Assembly: GCA_902597095.1 (NCBI GenBank)
Contig: CACJWK010000023.1
Coordinates: 1 to 39,252, forward strand
Direction: 5' to 3'
DNA length: 39,252 nucleotides
DNA from: an uncultured Pseudohongiella sp.
Lineage (GTDB): Bacteria > Pseudomonadota > Gammaproteobacteria > Pseudomonadales > Pseudohongiellaceae
Shown here piece after piece: positions 16,127-24,624 of this stretch; the first letter of the stretch is position 1, and each line of letters starts with the position of its first letter. The notes below the pieces were generated by a model. That model was not told the DNA's origin, made no database searches, and saw nothing but the letters and a program-made list of their open reading frames with translations. Position numbers and translations under genes: made by a program.

Positions 16127-17761
16127 ATGACCATGCAAAACACGCCTTTGTTAATGTCTCGAATCCTTGGCCGAGGCGCGGAACTTGATCCGGAAGTCGA
16201 AGTCGTGACGGCTCAGTCAAGCGGCACCCATCGCCAGACACTGAAGCAGACCTGGAACCGGGCCAAGCAGGTGGCCAATGCGCTGAAGTCGCGCGGCATC
16301 GAAACTAATGATCGGATCGGCAGCTTCATGTGGAACAACTACCGCCACCTGGAGCTTTATCAGGGCGTGCCCAGTATGGGCTGCGTCCTCCACACACTGA
16401 ATATTCGCCTGTCCCCTACTGACCTGGAATACATCATCAATCATGCCGGTGATCGCGTTATTTTTGCTGATGAAGATCTGCTACCGCTGCTGGAACCGCT
16501 GTGGGGAAAGATTCCCTGTGTGGAGCTGTTGGTAATTTGTCGCCACGGCGAGGGCGGAGAAAGCAGCTTTACCAGCCAGATTGATTATGAAGATTTCATC
16601 GCCGACCATCCGGCTGCCTATGACTGGCCTGACATCCCGGAAACGGCACCAATGGGTTTATGCTACACCTCAGGTACCACCGGTAACCCCAAAGGCGTGA
16701 TGTACACCAACCGGTCGACCTATCTGCACACCCTTACCGAATCGCTAACGGATTCCATGGGGTTGTCCGCACTCGATTCCCTGCTTGGTATCGTGCCGAT
16801 GTTTCATGCCATGGGCTGGGGCTTGCCCTTTGCCGCATCCATGCTGGGCACCAAACAGGTCTACCCCCATCGATTCATGACTCCGGATTCCTTCCTCAGT
16901 CTGATGCAGCAGGAACAGGTCACGATCTCGGCGGGCGTACCTACGATCTGGCAGGGGGTACGCGCCACACTGACAGCCAACCCGGACAAGTTCGATCTTT
17001 CGAAACTGCAGCGCCTCACCTGTGGCGGCTCTGCTCCGCCGGTCGAAATGATGCGCTGGTACTGGGAAACCTTTGGCGTGGAAATGATTCAGGGCTGGGG
17101 CATGACCGAGACCAACCCTCTCGGCACACTGTCGCGGAAAGTCTCAAAGCGGTCCCAGATCGCATTATCTGAAGATCAGCAGTTTGAGAATATTGCCAAG
17201 GCTGGTCTCGCCATGCCGGGACTGGAAATTGAAATTTTCGATGAGCACTGGAATGCCCTGCCGCATGATGGCGATGCAGTGGGCGAACTTTGCATCCGTG
17301 GCCCCTGGATTGCATCCGAATACTACAACGATCCGCAGCCCGACAAGTTTCACAATGGCTGGTTGGTCACCGGGGATGTCGCCAAAATTGATGCCGATCA
17401 ATACATCATCATCTGTGACCGCTCTAAGGACATGATCAAATCCGGCGGAGAGTGGATCTCCTCCGTTGATCTGGAAAATCACATTGTTGCGATGCCTGAG
17501 ATTGCTCAGGCGGCTGTGGTTGCCCAACCGCATCCCAAGTGGGACGAACGCCCCGTTGCGATGGTCACCATGGCCGCCGGCGAAACCCTGGATCAGGCGG
17601 CAGTCATTGAGCACTGCGGCCAGATATTCGCCAAATGGCAACTGCCAGATGAGGTGATTGCGGTGGAAAGCCTGCCGCTTGGCCCGACCGGCAAGATCGA
17701 GAAAAAAACCATCAGAGCCAACCTGGAAAAAGAAGGCTACCGGCTTCCGGATCTGCGCTGA
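16127..17761 (+). CDS. Medium/long-chain acyl-CoA ligase (AMP-forming, AlkK-like)
   Basis: This 544-residue enzyme activates a fatty acid with ATP and CoA through an acyl-adenylate. The adenylate-forming motifs are in order: P-loop YTSGTTGNPKGVMYTN, GWGMTETNPLG, the ATP-ribose Asp in WLVTGDVAKID, the hinge DRSKDMIKSGGEWIS and the C-terminal lysine motif GPTGKIEKKT. The N-terminal segment SFMWNNYRHLELYQGVPSMG, with LHTLNIRLSP, is characteristic of the AlkK-like branch that acts on medium-chain substrates. ATG 16127 has GGGAG eight bases upstream; in-frame starts at 16007 and 16112 are less good. It could feed the beta-oxidation block at 20-25.5 kb. A terminator follows directly. Confidence 0.9.
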   Translation: MTMQNTPLLMSRILGRGAELDPEVEVVTAQSSGTHRQTLKQTWNRAKQVANALKSRGIETNDRIGSFMWNNYRHLELYQGVPSMGCVLHTLNIRLSPTDLEYIINHAGDRVIFADEDLLPLLEPLWGKIPCVELLVICRHGEGGESSFTSQIDYEDFIADHPAAYDWPDIPETAPMGLCYTSGTTGNPKGVMYTNRSTYLHTLTESLTDSMGLSALDSLLGIVPMFHAMGWGLPFAASMLGTKQVYPHRFMTPDSFLSLMQQEQVTISAGVPTIWQGVRATLTANPDKFDLSKLQRLTCGGSAPPVEMMRWYWETFGVEMIQGWGMTETNPLGTLSRKVSKRSQIALSEDQQFENIAKAGLAMPGLEIEIFDEHWNALPHDGDAVGELCIRGPWIASEYYNDPQPDKFHNGWLVTGDVAKIDADQYIIICDRSKDMIKSGGEWISSVDLENHIVAMPEIAQAAVVAQPHPKWDERPVAMVTMAAGETLDQAAVIEHCGQIFAKWQLPDEVIAVESLPLGPTGKIEKKTIRANLEKEGYRLPDLR

Positions 17762-17787
17762 GATCATCGCTGCAGCTGTAGACAGAG

Positions 17788-17816
17788 AAAAAAGGGAGTC
17801 TACGACTCCCTTTTTT
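17788..17816. terminator. Bidirectional Rho-independent terminator
   Basis: A perfect 13-bp inverted repeat (17788-17800 with 17804-17816) has a three-base loop. The stem is AAAAAAGGGAGTC paired with GACTCCCTTTTTT, so each strand ends its hairpin with a run of six T. It sits between the convergent acyl-CoA ligase and PDLQGVW genes and should stop transcription from both sides. Confidence 0.9.
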
Positions 17817-17827
17817 CGTCTCTTGCA

Positions 17828-18850
17828 TCAACGTCCCGGATCTGTCGGCGCGTAATCAACGCCTTCCGCATCTGCGGTGCGCGCCCCGGCCAGGATACCG
17901 GGAAGCGCATAGTTACCCTCATGACAGGCGTATTCGAAAACCTGGTCTGCGGTAAGGTTCATGGGCAACTCCCCGCTCCAGGTCTGCGTATAGTTCTCCG
18001 GATCATCCACGGTGAACTGGTAGTGGATGACGTCATCGGCAACACGGGTGAATCGCTCCGTCACTTTCATTTGCTGTGATCCGTAGAACCGATGCTCCAG
18101 AGAAGAACGCAGACTTTGCTGCGGATGGAAATTGGTGGTTTCGACAATCAGACTGCCTCCCTTGTAGTAGCCAACCGAGTCCCCCATCCAGGGAAACTGG
18201 CTGTTCGCCGGAAACTCAGCGTTCAGTCTGATGATCCGAGCATCATGGTTCATCTCTGCCATCAGCAGAACATGGGTTTCTGTTTGTACGATTTGGGTAA
18301 GGTTATTGTATAGCACCGGCAGTTTCGGCGGGCCTCCGGTAGAGCCAAACCCCACGACACAGCGTTCACCCAGAGGGCGCACTTCTGGCCCGTCATAGGA
18401 ATTACGCTGGCGCATGGCTGCATCATAATTGGCACGGCCCTGCTCCGAATAGGGTAGCCTGCCATTAGCGGGATCAACGAGGATGGAGGTTCGGATTTCA
18501 CCGCTTACCACTGCAAGCCGGTCTCCCGGATCCATCCAGAATGTGTTGTAACCTCCGACATTACGCCCGGCGTCCGGTGCTTCGCGGTCCGGATCACTAG
18601 GCTGATTGCTGGCCTCATTTCTCGCTTGAACCCTGGCTTCGATCAGAATCGCTTCTTCTTCGGAGATTACCAACTGTCCGTTAAAGCGCTCCGCGCGCTC
18701 AAGATTTGTCTGAGTCGCGATTGACCAGACGCCCTGTAAGTCAGGCGCGCCATGCTCCGTTTTGGGTACCAGATAGCCTGATTCAGCGGCCAGCAACCCA
18801 TTCCCGACGCAGAGGGCAAGCAGTCCCGTTATCAAGCCTCTGTATTTCAT
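17828..18850 (-). CDS. Exported protein of the PDLQGVW family, function unknown
   Basis: The 340-residue product has a signal peptide (MKYRGLITGLLALCVGNGLL, cleavage near LAAES). It opens with the motif HGAPDLQGVWSIATQTNLER, which defines a large family of exported proteins common in Acidobacteria and marine proteobacteria with no assigned reaction. Later conserved segments are YNTFWMDPG, RTSILVDPANGRLPY, ERCVVGFGSTGGPPKLPVLY and GGSLIVETTNFHP. Repeated hydrophobic strands suggest a beta-rich, possibly lipocalin-like fold. ATG 18850 is preceded by GGGGGAGAT, a strong ribosome site; an upstream start at 18958 lacks this and hides the signal peptide. It is divergent from the formylglycine-generating enzyme and ends at the terminator shared with the acyl-CoA ligase. 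Confidence 0.8.
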   Translation of the reverse strand: MKYRGLITGLLALCVGNGLLAAESGYLVPKTEHGAPDLQGVWSIATQTNLERAERFNGQLVISEEEAILIEARVQARNEASNQPSDPDREAPDAGRNVGGYNTFWMDPGDRLAVVSGEIRTSILVDPANGRLPYSEQGRANYDAAMRQRNSYDGPEVRPLGERCVVGFGSTGGPPKLPVLYNNLTQIVQTETHVLLMAEMNHDARIIRLNAEFPANSQFPWMGDSVGYYKGGSLIVETTNFHPQQSLRSSLEHRFYGSQQMKVTERFTRVADDVIHYQFTVDDPENYTQTWSGELPMNLTADQVFEYACHEGNYALPGILAGARTADAEGVDYAPTDPGR

Positions 18851-19030
18851 TGTGATCTCCCCCAATTTACCGCCAAGCATGGCCGCAAAGTATGGCAAGA
18901 ACCGCCGGCAGTCACCAACTGATTTTTGGTGAGCCCCGGGAATGGAGCCCACAATCACACAGCATCAATGGAATTTGCCATCTTTTACTTGTTACACTCC
19001 GTCCCCTTAAAGGCAAACAGCGTGCTGCAA

Positions 19031-20014
19031 ATGCTCAGACAATCGCAAAATCTGCTGGGAATAGGCTTCATTCTGGCCCTGATCATTGTCGATGGCTTCA
19101 TCCTCGTTGAGGAGACAGGCAACCGTGACAGTATGGTCTGGCTTGACGGCGGGAGCTTTACCATGGGTTCAGATCACGGTCTGCCAGACGAGGCTCCGGC
19201 CCGCCCGGTGAGCGTCTCTGGATTCTGGATCGACAAATATGAAGTGACCAATGCCCAGTATGAAGCCTTCGTCGCTGCAACCGATTATGTGACCGGCGCT
19301 GAGCAATTCGGCGATTCTCTGGTGTTCCACAGCCCGCAAGGCCGAAGTCTCAGAGACGTCGCACCCATGAGCTGGTGGCGGTTAGTACGCAATGCCAGCT
19401 GGCGTTCTCCGGAAGGCACCGGCGAGACACTATCCTTGCAGCCCGACCATCCTGTTGTGCAGGTCAATTATGAGGATGCGCTGGCCTACTGCAACTGGCA
19501 AGGCAAGACACTGCCCACCGAAGCGCAGTATGAATTTGCCGCCCGTGGCGGGCGGGACGGGCAGATCTACAGTTGGGGTGATCAGCCGATTCACCACACC
19601 CAGCGCGTCACCAACTACTGGCAGGGCGAGTTTCCGGTCAGCAACGAGAATACCGATGGTCACCACCAGTCAGCTCCTGTTGGCAGCTATCCGGCGAATG
19701 ACTACGGTCTCTACGACATCACAGGCAATGTCTGGGAGTGGGTTTCTGACTGGTATCACCCGAACGCCTACGCGCTTCTTGGTAGTCGGAATCCGAAGGG
19801 AGTGAAAAGGGAAGAAAGTCTCGACCCGGCTGAACCGGGGTTGCCCAAGCGGAGCATACGGGGAGGGTCCTTCCTCTGCAGTGAAAACTATTGCCAGGGT
19901 TTCAGAGTGAGCGCGCGGATGCCTGCCGACCCTGATTCGGCGACCAACCACACCGGTTTCCGGTGCGTTGTCCCGATACGTTCAAACCGCTTGACCGCGC
20001 TCTGGCTGGATTGA
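19031..20014 (+). CDS. Formylglycine-generating enzyme family protein, membrane-anchored
   Basis: This is a SUMF1/FGE-fold protein, about 327 residues from ATG 19031. A hydrophobic N-terminal segment (residues 8-27, LGIGFILALIIVDGFILVEE) is a signal anchor or uncleaved signal. The FGE domain starts at MVWLDGGSFTMGSD and includes GFWIDKYEVTNAQYEAF, LPTEAQYEFAARGG and NVWEWVSDWYHP. The region GGSFLCSENYCQGFR carries both active-site cysteines (Cys283, Cys288), and TGFRC closes the domain. These cysteines bind the copper used to oxidise a sulfatase Cys to formylglycine, and many FGE-fold relatives lack them, so genuine FGE activity is plausible. No sulfatase is in the window. The start is uncertain: an ATG at 18968 and a TTG at 18926 are in frame, none with a good ribosome site. 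Confidence 0.85.
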   Translation: MLRQSQNLLGIGFILALIIVDGFILVEETGNRDSMVWLDGGSFTMGSDHGLPDEAPARPVSVSGFWIDKYEVTNAQYEAFVAATDYVTGAEQFGDSLVFHSPQGRSLRDVAPMSWWRLVRNASWRSPEGTGETLSLQPDHPVVQVNYEDALAYCNWQGKTLPTEAQYEFAARGGRDGQIYSWGDQPIHHTQRVTNYWQGEFPVSNENTDGHHQSAPVGSYPANDYGLYDITGNVWEWVSDWYHPNAYALLGSRNPKGVKREESLDPAEPGLPKRSIRGGSFLCSENYCQGFRVSARMPADPDSATNHTGFRCVVPIRSNRLTALWLD

Positions 20015-20073
20015 ATCCCTGGACTCAAACGCTCGATCGCCGAAACCCTTGCGCCCTTGTGTGCGGAAAATGC

Positions 20074-21234
20074 CTATATCTCTCTGGCAATCAGCAACTT
20101 CATGATTTCATTACTGCCGCCGTAGATTTTCTGCACCCGGCTGTCAGCGAACATCTTGGCAATCGGATATTCCATCATGTAGCCATATCCGCCAAAAAAC
20201 TGCAGACAGGCGTCCACAATTTCACATTGCTTCTGGGTGGTCCACCATTTGGCCATCGACGCCGAGGCGTCATCAAGCTTACCCTCGGCAAGGCGCATCG
20301 CACAGTCATCAACAAACACCCTGGCAATCCTCGCCTCAGTCAGGCATTCGGCAAGCCGGAACTGGGTATTCTGAAAATCGAGAATTCGCTTACCAAACGC
20401 TTTGCGCTCTTTGACATAGTCTGAAGTCAGGCGCAGTGCTTTTTCCATCGCCGCACAGGCACCTGCGGCAATTATGACCCGCTCCTGAGGCAACTGTTCC
20501 ATAAGATGAACAAAGCCTCTGCCTTCGCCTGTGCCCAGTAGAGCCGATTTAGGCACCCGAACATCATCGAAAAACAGCTCAGCGGTGTCCTGCGCTTTCA
20601 TGCCCAGCTTTTCGAGATTCCGTCCGCGCTGAAACCCGCCTTCACCCTCAACCGGTTCCGTCTCGACCATGATCAGCGAGATACCCTTTGCCCCTTCACC
20701 CGGGTCGGTTTTTGCAACCACGCAGACCAGATTCGCCGTCATTCCATTGGTAATGAACGTTTTTTGTCCATTCAGTATATAATCATCCCCGTCTGCTAGC
20801 GCAGAGGTTTTTACTGCCTGCAGGTCTGAGCCCGTTCCGGGCTCCGACATAGCAATCGCTGACACGATCTCGCCGCACACCATTTTCGGCAGCCATTTGG
20901 TTTTTTGCTCCTGCGTGCCGTATTTCTCAATGTAGTGAGCCACAATGCCCGAATGAACCCCGTTACCAAAGCCAGAGATATTTGCTCTGTTGAACTCCTC
21001 GATCAGTACCATCTCGTGCCGGAAATCACCGCCACCGCCACCATACTCTTCGGAGATTGACGCACACAGGATACCGGCCTCACCGGCTTTGTACCAGGCG
21101 TCCCGGTCGACAAACCCCTGCTTGTCCCACTTTTCCGCAAGCGGAACAAACTCTTTATCCAGGAACTTCCTCACCGCATCACGCATGATGACGAGCTCTT
21201 CATCCATCCAGGGAGACTGATAATTCTCAAGCAT
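20074..21234 (-). CDS. Acyl-CoA dehydrogenase (long-chain/LCAD-like)
   Basis: This 386-residue flavoenzyme introduces the trans-2 double bond into acyl-CoA. The FAD- and substrate-binding signature SAIAMSEPGTGSDLQAVKTSA, the ITNG segment, and LPQERVIIAAGACAAMEKAL with RKAFGKRILDFQN are clear. At the C-terminus, where short- and medium-chain enzymes have the catalytic Glu (Y-E-G-T), this protein has IYGGSNEIMKLLIAREI. That Gly-containing form is typical of long-chain and isovaleryl-type enzymes, whose catalytic base lies earlier in the sequence. It is the last gene of an SDR-thiolase-dehydrogenase run, starting 16 bases after the thiolase stop. Branched or long acyl-CoA is therefore a reasonable substrate guess. 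Confidence 0.93.
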   Translation of the reverse strand: MLENYQSPWMDEELVIMRDAVRKFLDKEFVPLAEKWDKQGFVDRDAWYKAGEAGILCASISEEYGGGGGDFRHEMVLIEEFNRANISGFGNGVHSGIVAHYIEKYGTQEQKTKWLPKMVCGEIVSAIAMSEPGTGSDLQAVKTSALADGDDYILNGQKTFITNGMTANLVCVVAKTDPGEGAKGISLIMVETEPVEGEGGFQRGRNLEKLGMKAQDTAELFFDDVRVPKSALLGTGEGRGFVHLMEQLPQERVIIAAGACAAMEKALRLTSDYVKERKAFGKRILDFQNTQFRLAECLTEARIARVFVDDCAMRLAEGKLDDASASMAKWWTTQKQCEIVDACLQFFGGYGYMMEYPIAKMFADSRVQKIYGGSNEIMKLLIAREI

Positions 21235-21250
21235 AGGACTGATTTCTTCT

Positions 21251-22438
21251 CTAGCTATCCAGTTGATTCATTCGTTCAATAATCATCGCGTTGGCGGTAC
21301 CCCCGCCTTCGCAAATTGCCACTAAACCATAGCGCGCGTGTCGCCGCTCCAGTTCATGGACGAGGGTCGTCATCAACTTGGCACCGGTGCCGCCAAGGGG
21401 GTGGCCCAGAGACTGCGCGCCACCGTTGACATTCAGTTTGTCCGGGTCAGCATTGAGCGCCTTTGCCCAGGCCAGTGGCACAGAGCCGAAGGCTTCGTTG
21501 ACTTCGTATAAATCGATATCGTCAATGCTGAGCCCCGCTTTTTCGAGCACCCTTTCTGTCGCTGGAATGGGGCCTTCAAGCATGATGACCGGGTCAGAAC
21601 CGACAACAGCCAGAGAATGAATCTTGGCGCGCACCGGAAGGTCAAACTTCCTTACGGCCTCTTCGTTCGCCACCATAATCGCTGCTGCACCGTCGCTGAT
21701 CTGACTCGCGGTACCGGCGGTAATTACTCCTCCTTCACGCAGGGCATTCAGCGACTGCATGCCCTCGAGGTTTGCTTCAAAGCGAATTCCCTCATCCACG
21801 GTATGCACGTCTTTGCTGCCATCCTCCAGCTCAATGTTGAGTGGCACAACCTCCTGCTCGAAGTAGCCACTTCGGGTTGCAGCCGCCGCACGCTGGTGAC
21901 TGAGCAGGCCAAACTCGTCAAGCGCCTCCCGGCTGATCTGATATTTTTCTGCCAGCAGCTCTGCTCCGTCGAACTGGCTGAACTGAATGCCGGGGTACTG
22001 CAGCTCCAGGCGCTCACCTTTCGGTACACCGCGCCCTTTCTCCAGGCCATCCCTGACGTTAGAACCGATTTCTACGGTACTCATCGCCTCAACACCACCG
22101 CAAATCACCACATCCTGCGTCCCGGACATCACCGCCTGAGCGCCGAACTGAATGGCCTGAAGCGAAGACCCGCACTGACGATCCACTGTGGTCCCCGGCA
22201 CCTCAAGAGCCAGCTTGGAGCTCAGTGCCACATTACGGCCCAGATTTCCGGCCTGAGATCCAATCTGCATGACCACACCAAAAACAAGGTCATCCACTTT
22301 GTCGGTCGGGACCCCGGTGCGATCCACCAGTTCATCCACCACGACAGCGCCCATATCAACAGGGTGCATTCGGCTCAGCCTGCCGTTTTTTCTTCCGGTT
22401 GCGGTGCGCACTGCACCGACGATGTATGCATTGGCCAT
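21251..22438 (-). CDS. Thiolase (acetyl-CoA C-acyltransferase)
   Basis: This 395-residue thiolase cleaves 3-ketoacyl-CoA with CoA, releasing acetyl-CoA or, for 2-methyl substrates, propionyl-CoA. The nucleophile Cys89 is in TTVDRQCGSSLQA. NEAFGSVPLAW, GHPLGGTGAKL (His346) and CEGGGTANAMI (Cys376) complete the active site. ATG 22438 has GAGGA six bases upstream and gives the usual N-terminus MANAYIVGAVRTATG; a start at 22456 would add six residues. It sits between the SDR (51 bases upstream) and the acyl-CoA dehydrogenase (16 bases downstream), so it belongs to a beta-oxidation operon rather than to polyhydroxyalkanoate synthesis. Confidence 0.94.
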   Translation of the reverse strand: MANAYIVGAVRTATGRKNGRLSRMHPVDMGAVVVDELVDRTGVPTDKVDDLVFGVVMQIGSQAGNLGRNVALSSKLALEVPGTTVDRQCGSSLQAIQFGAQAVMSGTQDVVICGGVEAMSTVEIGSNVRDGLEKGRGVPKGERLELQYPGIQFSQFDGAELLAEKYQISREALDEFGLLSHQRAAAATRSGYFEQEVVPLNIELEDGSKDVHTVDEGIRFEANLEGMQSLNALREGGVITAGTASQISDGAAAIMVANEEAVRKFDLPVRAKIHSLAVVGSDPVIMLEGPIPATERVLEKAGLSIDDIDLYEVNEAFGSVPLAWAKALNADPDKLNVNGGAQSLGHPLGGTGAKLMTTLVHELERRHARYGLVAICEGGGTANAMIIERMNQLDS

Positions 22439-22489
22439 ATGATTCCTCGATCTCAACTAACGGATTTGTGGGGCGCTGTAGAGGAAAAA

Positions 22490-23260
22490 CTACAGCGCAG
22501 GCATCCTAATTCCAGCGTCCAGTCGGATGGTTTCGCCGTTCAGATAGCTGCACTGCACAATGTGCGCGATTTCGGCAGCGAACTCATCGGGTTTACCGAG
22601 TCGCTTCGGAAACTGGGTGATGGCGATGAGTGGTTCACGCACCTCTTGGGGCGCCCGGGCGAGCAGCGGCGTTTCAAAAACACCCGGAGCGACAGTCATG
22701 ACACGCACACCCCGTTTGCCCAGATCACGGGCGATGGGCAGGGTCATGGCGACGATACCCCCCTTGCTTGCCGCGTATCCTGCCTGTCCGGTCTGGCCGT
22801 CAAAAGCGGCAATGGAGGCCACGTTGATAATGACTCCCCGCTCATTGTCTTCTGTCTGCGGCTCATTAAGCTGCATCACTTCTGCACACAGCCGCAGCAC
22901 ATTGAATGTTCCGATCAGATTGACGCGGACGATATGTTCAAAGCGCGCCAGAGGCATAGCCCCGTCCTTGCCTACGGTTCGTGCAGCACCTCCAATTCCG
23001 GCAGAATTCACGTTCACGTGGATGGTACCGAATGCCTGCTGTGCCTTGGCAATGGCAGCTTTGACCGCATCCTCATCCGCGACATCGCCGGCATGCCAGG
23101 CAGCAGATTCTCCGACTTCACCCGCCGCGGCTTCCAGCGCCTCCGCGTTAAGATCATACAGAAACACCCTGGCGCCTGCCTTGATGAAATTCTTCGCTGT
23201 TGCCAGACCGAGGCCGGATGCCCCACCGGTGATGAACGCAGTTTTACCTTGTAATTCCAC
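22490..23260 (-). CDS. SDR-family 3-hydroxyacyl-CoA dehydrogenase (HSD17B10-like)
   Basis: This 256-residue short-chain dehydrogenase carries the NAD motif TGGASGLGLATA, an acidic residue after strand 2 (YDLNAE, favouring NAD over NADP), NSAGIGGA and the catalytic Ser in NVASIAAF. The catalytic Y-x-x-x-K is in GYAASKGG. The stretch VNVNSAGIGGAARTVGKDG and the C-terminal VQCSYLNGETIRLDAGIRM match the type-2 3-hydroxyacyl-CoA dehydrogenase group. That group includes human HSD17B10, which oxidises 2-methyl-3-hydroxybutyryl-CoA. It is the first gene of the minus-strand operon and is divergent from the racemase. In this setting it would perform the third beta-oxidation step. Confidence 0.9.
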   Translation of the reverse strand: MELQGKTAFITGGASGLGLATAKNFIKAGARVFLYDLNAEALEAAAGEVGESAAWHAGDVADEDAVKAAIAKAQQAFGTIHVNVNSAGIGGAARTVGKDGAMPLARFEHIVRVNLIGTFNVLRLCAEVMQLNEPQTEDNERGVIINVASIAAFDGQTGQAGYAASKGGIVAMTLPIARDLGKRGVRVMTVAPGVFETPLLARAPQEVREPLIAITQFPKRLGKPDEFAAEIAHIVQCSYLNGETIRLDAGIRMPAL

Positions 23261-23473
23261 GATTTTGGTTGATTCTCTGTCCGAAAAAAAGTGATAACAG
23301 AATAATCGATTGCCGCGGAAAAAGACAATAGGCAGCCGGCTCTGTTACGCGATGGTGATTAGCCCTTTCCGGCGCGCTCACGACGCAGATCTTCCCACCG
23401 GGCCGCTATATTTTGGCGGGGCCATCCCCTATTATTGCTAAAGCACTAACAAGACTATTCGTAAGGAGAAACC

Positions 23474-24601
23474 GTGGGCCCACTGACTGGTATACGCGTG
23501 GTTGAGATGGCGGGAATCGGACCCGGGCCTTTCACCGCCATGATGCTTTCAGATCTTGGCGCCGAAGTCATTCGGGTAGACCGACTCAGCCACAAAGGCA
23601 CCGGCCACCGGGCTAATGTGCTCAATCGGGGCAGAAAGTCTATCGCCTTAGATCTCAAAAACCCCCGTGGGGTTGAAACGACATTGCGCCTTATTGAGCA
23701 AGCTGATGTGGTCCTGGAGGGCTTTCGCCCCGGGGTAATGGAGCGACTCGGACTCGGACCAGAGGAGTGCCTGTCGGTAAACCCACGCCTGATCTTCGGC
23801 CGCATGACGGGATGGGGGCAGACGGGCCCGCTGTCGCAGGCCGCAGGGCATGACATCAATTATATATCCATCGCGGGTGCCCTTGGTGCCATGGGCTATG
23901 CGGATCGCCCGCCGGCGCCTCCGCTCAATCTTGTCGGCGACTTCGGTGGCGGCGCGATGTATCTGTTGACCGGCATTCTCGCCGCACTGGTGGAACGAGC
24001 CACGTCGGGGCAGGGGCAAATCATAGATGCAGCCATGACAGATGGCACCGCCAGCCTGCTCAGCCCCTTCTTTGGTTTGATGGCTATGAATATGTGGACA
24101 ACTAACCGGTTCAGCAACAGGCTGGATGGGGGCGCTTTTTACTACGGCAGCTACGAATGCAGCGATGGTAAATACATCTCAATCGGCTCACTGGAGCCAC
24201 AGTTCTACGCCCTCCTTCTGGAAAAAGCAGAAATTTCCGACCCGGAATTTCAAGAGCAGCTTGATGAGGCCGCCTGGCCCGCCAAGCGCGAGAAACTGAA
24301 CCAGCTATTCAAAACCAGGACCAGGCAACAATGGTGCGACATCATGGAAGGGACCGATGTGTGTTTTGCACCCGTTCTGGACCTGGAAGAGGCGCCATCT
24401 CACCCACATAATATTGACAGAAAAACCTACGTCGAGCTGGATGGTGTTGTCCAGCCTGCCCCGGCACCGCGATTCAGCCGGACTCAGGGTGAAATCCAGG
24501 GGCCTGCAGCAATGGCCGGGGAGCATACCAGAGAAGTGTTGAGTGCTTGGAACTTTAGCGACCAGGAAATCGGTGAGTTACAGGCCGCCGGCGCAATATA
24601 A
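23474..24601 (+). CDS. Alpha-methylacyl-CoA racemase (CaiB/BaiF class III CoA-transferase family)
   Basis: This 375-residue enzyme interconverts 2R- and 2S-methylacyl-CoA so that branched chains can enter beta-oxidation, which needs the S form. It starts at a GTG (23474) with AAGGAG eight bases upstream. The N-terminus [20 protein letters not shown] is the AMACR-type signature. The catalytic residues fall exactly at the positions known from the mycobacterial racemase MCR: His126 (AAGHDINY), Asp156 ([11 protein letters not shown]) and Glu241 ([12 protein letters not shown]). This separates it from true CoA-transferases of the family, which use a catalytic Asp. It is divergent from the SDR operon and leads the crotonase gene 23 bases downstream. 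Confidence 0.93.
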   Translation: MGPLTGIRVVEMAGIGPGPFTAMMLSDLGAEVIRVDRLSHKGTGHRANVLNRGRKSIALDLKNPRGVETTLRLIEQADVVLEGFRPGVMERLGLGPEECLSVNPRLIFGRMTGWGQTGPLSQAAGHDINYISIAGALGAMGYADRPPAPPLNLVGDFGGGAMYLLTGILAALVERATSGQGQIIDAAMTDGTASLLSPFFGLMAMNMWTTNRFSNRLDGGAFYYGSYECSDGKYISIGSLEPQFYALLLEKAEISDPEFQEQLDEAAWPAKREKLNQLFKTRTRQQWCDIMEGTDVCFAPVLDLEEAPSHPHNIDRKTYVELDGVVQPAPAPRFSRTQGEIQGPAAMAGEHTREVLSAWNFSDQEIGELQAAGAI

Positions 24602-24624
24602 ATTGTGCGTCCAACCGGAGATCA

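Noticed and set aside
21617..23254. A 545-codon open frame on the plus strand opposite the thiolase and SDR genes
   Set aside because: It is antisense to two genes with complete catalytic motifs, is rich in His/Arg/Ser with no recognisable domain, and arises from the GC-biased codon use of the real genes.
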